DNA from: JAFAGX01 sp035622175
GTDB taxonomy: Bacteria; Acidobacteriota; Terriglobia; Terriglobales; Acidobacteriaceae
Direction: 5' to 3'
Length of the DNA: 16,422 nucleotides
Assembly: GCA_035622175.1 (NCBI GenBank)
Contig: DASPVV010000131.1
Span: 1-16,422 of the forward strand
Shown here piece after piece: positions 16,057 to 16,422 of this stretch. A program made the translations under genes and the position numbers. Every line of letters starts with the position of its first letter. Position 1 is the first letter of the stretch. The notes below the pieces were generated by a model. That model searched no databases. It was not told the DNA's origin and saw nothing but the letters and a program-made list of their open reading frames with translations.

Positions 16057-16422
16057 ATGCCCCCCGCAAACACTGATGCTACGACGTTCGGAATCACCTG
16101 TGCCGCGGAGAACCTCGACAGCGCCAAAGACTTCTACAAGAAGGTGTATCCTGATTTCGAGCGCATGACGGAAGGCGTCTTGGGAACGATCAAGTACTTC
16201 TCTATCATTGGCAAAGATGGAGAGGTGCTGATCAACGTCCTGCAGAAGCAAGCGGACAATCCCGTCCGGACCGCCATTCCTATGTTGAAAGTGAATTCGG
16301 TTGCCGACTTCAGCAAGAAGCTCAAGTCCATGGGTGGTAAGGAAGTCCTTCCGCAAATGGTTTGTCCGTGCACCAACGCTTACTTCGCCATTTGGACAGA
16401 CGCTTTTGGAAATCAGATACTG
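16057..16422 (+). CDS. VOC superfamily (glyoxalase/bleomycin-resistance fold) protein, 3' end cut by window edge
   Basis: 122 codons are visible with no stop, probably most of a single-domain protein of about 125-130 residues. The pattern is that of a VOC domain: a strand with FGITCAAENLDSAKDFYKK at the start, a central IPMLKVNSVADFSKKLKSMGGK repeat of the fold, and a closing FAIWTDAFGNQIL. The usual His at the first metal position is not evident (ITC instead), so metal binding is uncertain. A CPC triplet near residue 105 is unusual. The start is backed by AGAGAGGA upstream of the ATG at 16057. Substrate unknown: VOC members range from glyoxalases to antibiotic-binding proteins. Confidence 0.82.
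   Translation, partial: MPPANTDATTFGITCAAENLDSAKDFYKKVYPDFERMTEGVLGTIKYFSIIGKDGEVLINVLQKQADNPVRTAIPMLKVNSVADFSKKLKSMGGKEVLPQMVCPCTNAYFAIWTDAFGNQIL

Noticed and set aside
15749..16069. 106-codon minus-strand frame between the VOC and SRAP genes
   Set aside because: Part of the translation looks protein-like, but the only ATG overlaps the VOC start on the other strand, there is no ribosome binding site, and I recognise no family.
1..16422. tRNA genes, CRISPR arrays, insertion sequences, prophage or biosynthetic clusters
   Set aside because: I looked on both strands for T-arm signatures, regular spaced repeats, transposase motifs and modular enzymes and saw none. Weak tRNA-like pieces had no matching acceptor stem.

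Overview
The window looks like chromosomal DNA of a soil-type acidobacterium (Acidobacteriota, probably Terriglobia). This is an inference from gene families, not a marker-gene assignment. The pointers are a secreted S53 (pro-kumamolisin) peptidase, a secreted CocE/NonD hydrolase, a class-C-like serine hydrolase, a small secreted Spy/LTxxQ-like protein of a type I associate with acidobacteria, a DUF6582-like protein and moderately high G+C. I see no rRNA, tRNA, CRISPR array, transposase or phage gene.

Layout. (1) 1-3338, minus strand: a serine hydrolase cut by the left edge (1-1049) lies downstream of a secreted CocE/NonD-type hydrolase (1317-3338). (2) 3339-4204 has no convincing gene but holds two mutually exclusive hairpins. 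(3) 4205-5941, plus: a 578-residue protein of unknown function whose C-terminal third resembles a GNAT acyltransferase core. (4) 6152-6631, minus: a small secreted, cysteine-containing Spy-like protein. (5) 7097-8663, plus: a tight two-gene operon of a di-haem cytochrome b561-type membrane protein and a Tat-exported sulfite-oxidase-family molybdoenzyme. (6) 8664-11072, plus: a possible 47-residue small ORF, two tandem duplications, a good sigma70-type promoter with a dyad just downstream, and the S53 peptidase. (7) 11073-13122, minus: an inverted-repeat-rich spacer with a probable terminator, an epoxide hydrolase starting at GTG, and a DUF6582-like protein. (8) 13123-13788: spacer holding a decayed alpha/beta-hydrolase remnant in three frames. 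(9) 13789-14868, plus: a SpoIIE/RsbU-type PP2C phosphatase with an unusual insertion. (10) 14948-15652, minus: an SRAP (YedK/HMCES) protein whose true start must be the GTG before Cys2. (11) 16057-16422, plus: a VOC (glyoxalase-fold) protein cut by the right edge.

The genes do not form one pathway. Several products are exported and degradative or redox-active (serine hydrolase, CocE hydrolase, S53 peptidase, molybdoenzyme with its cytochrome), which suits a soil organism living on complex organic matter. The SRAP protein and the phosphatase are solitary housekeeping or regulatory genes. No multi-gene defence system or biosynthetic cluster is visible. The least explained items are the GNAT-like 578-residue protein, the phosphatase insertion, and the palindrome at the start of the S53 peptidase transcript.
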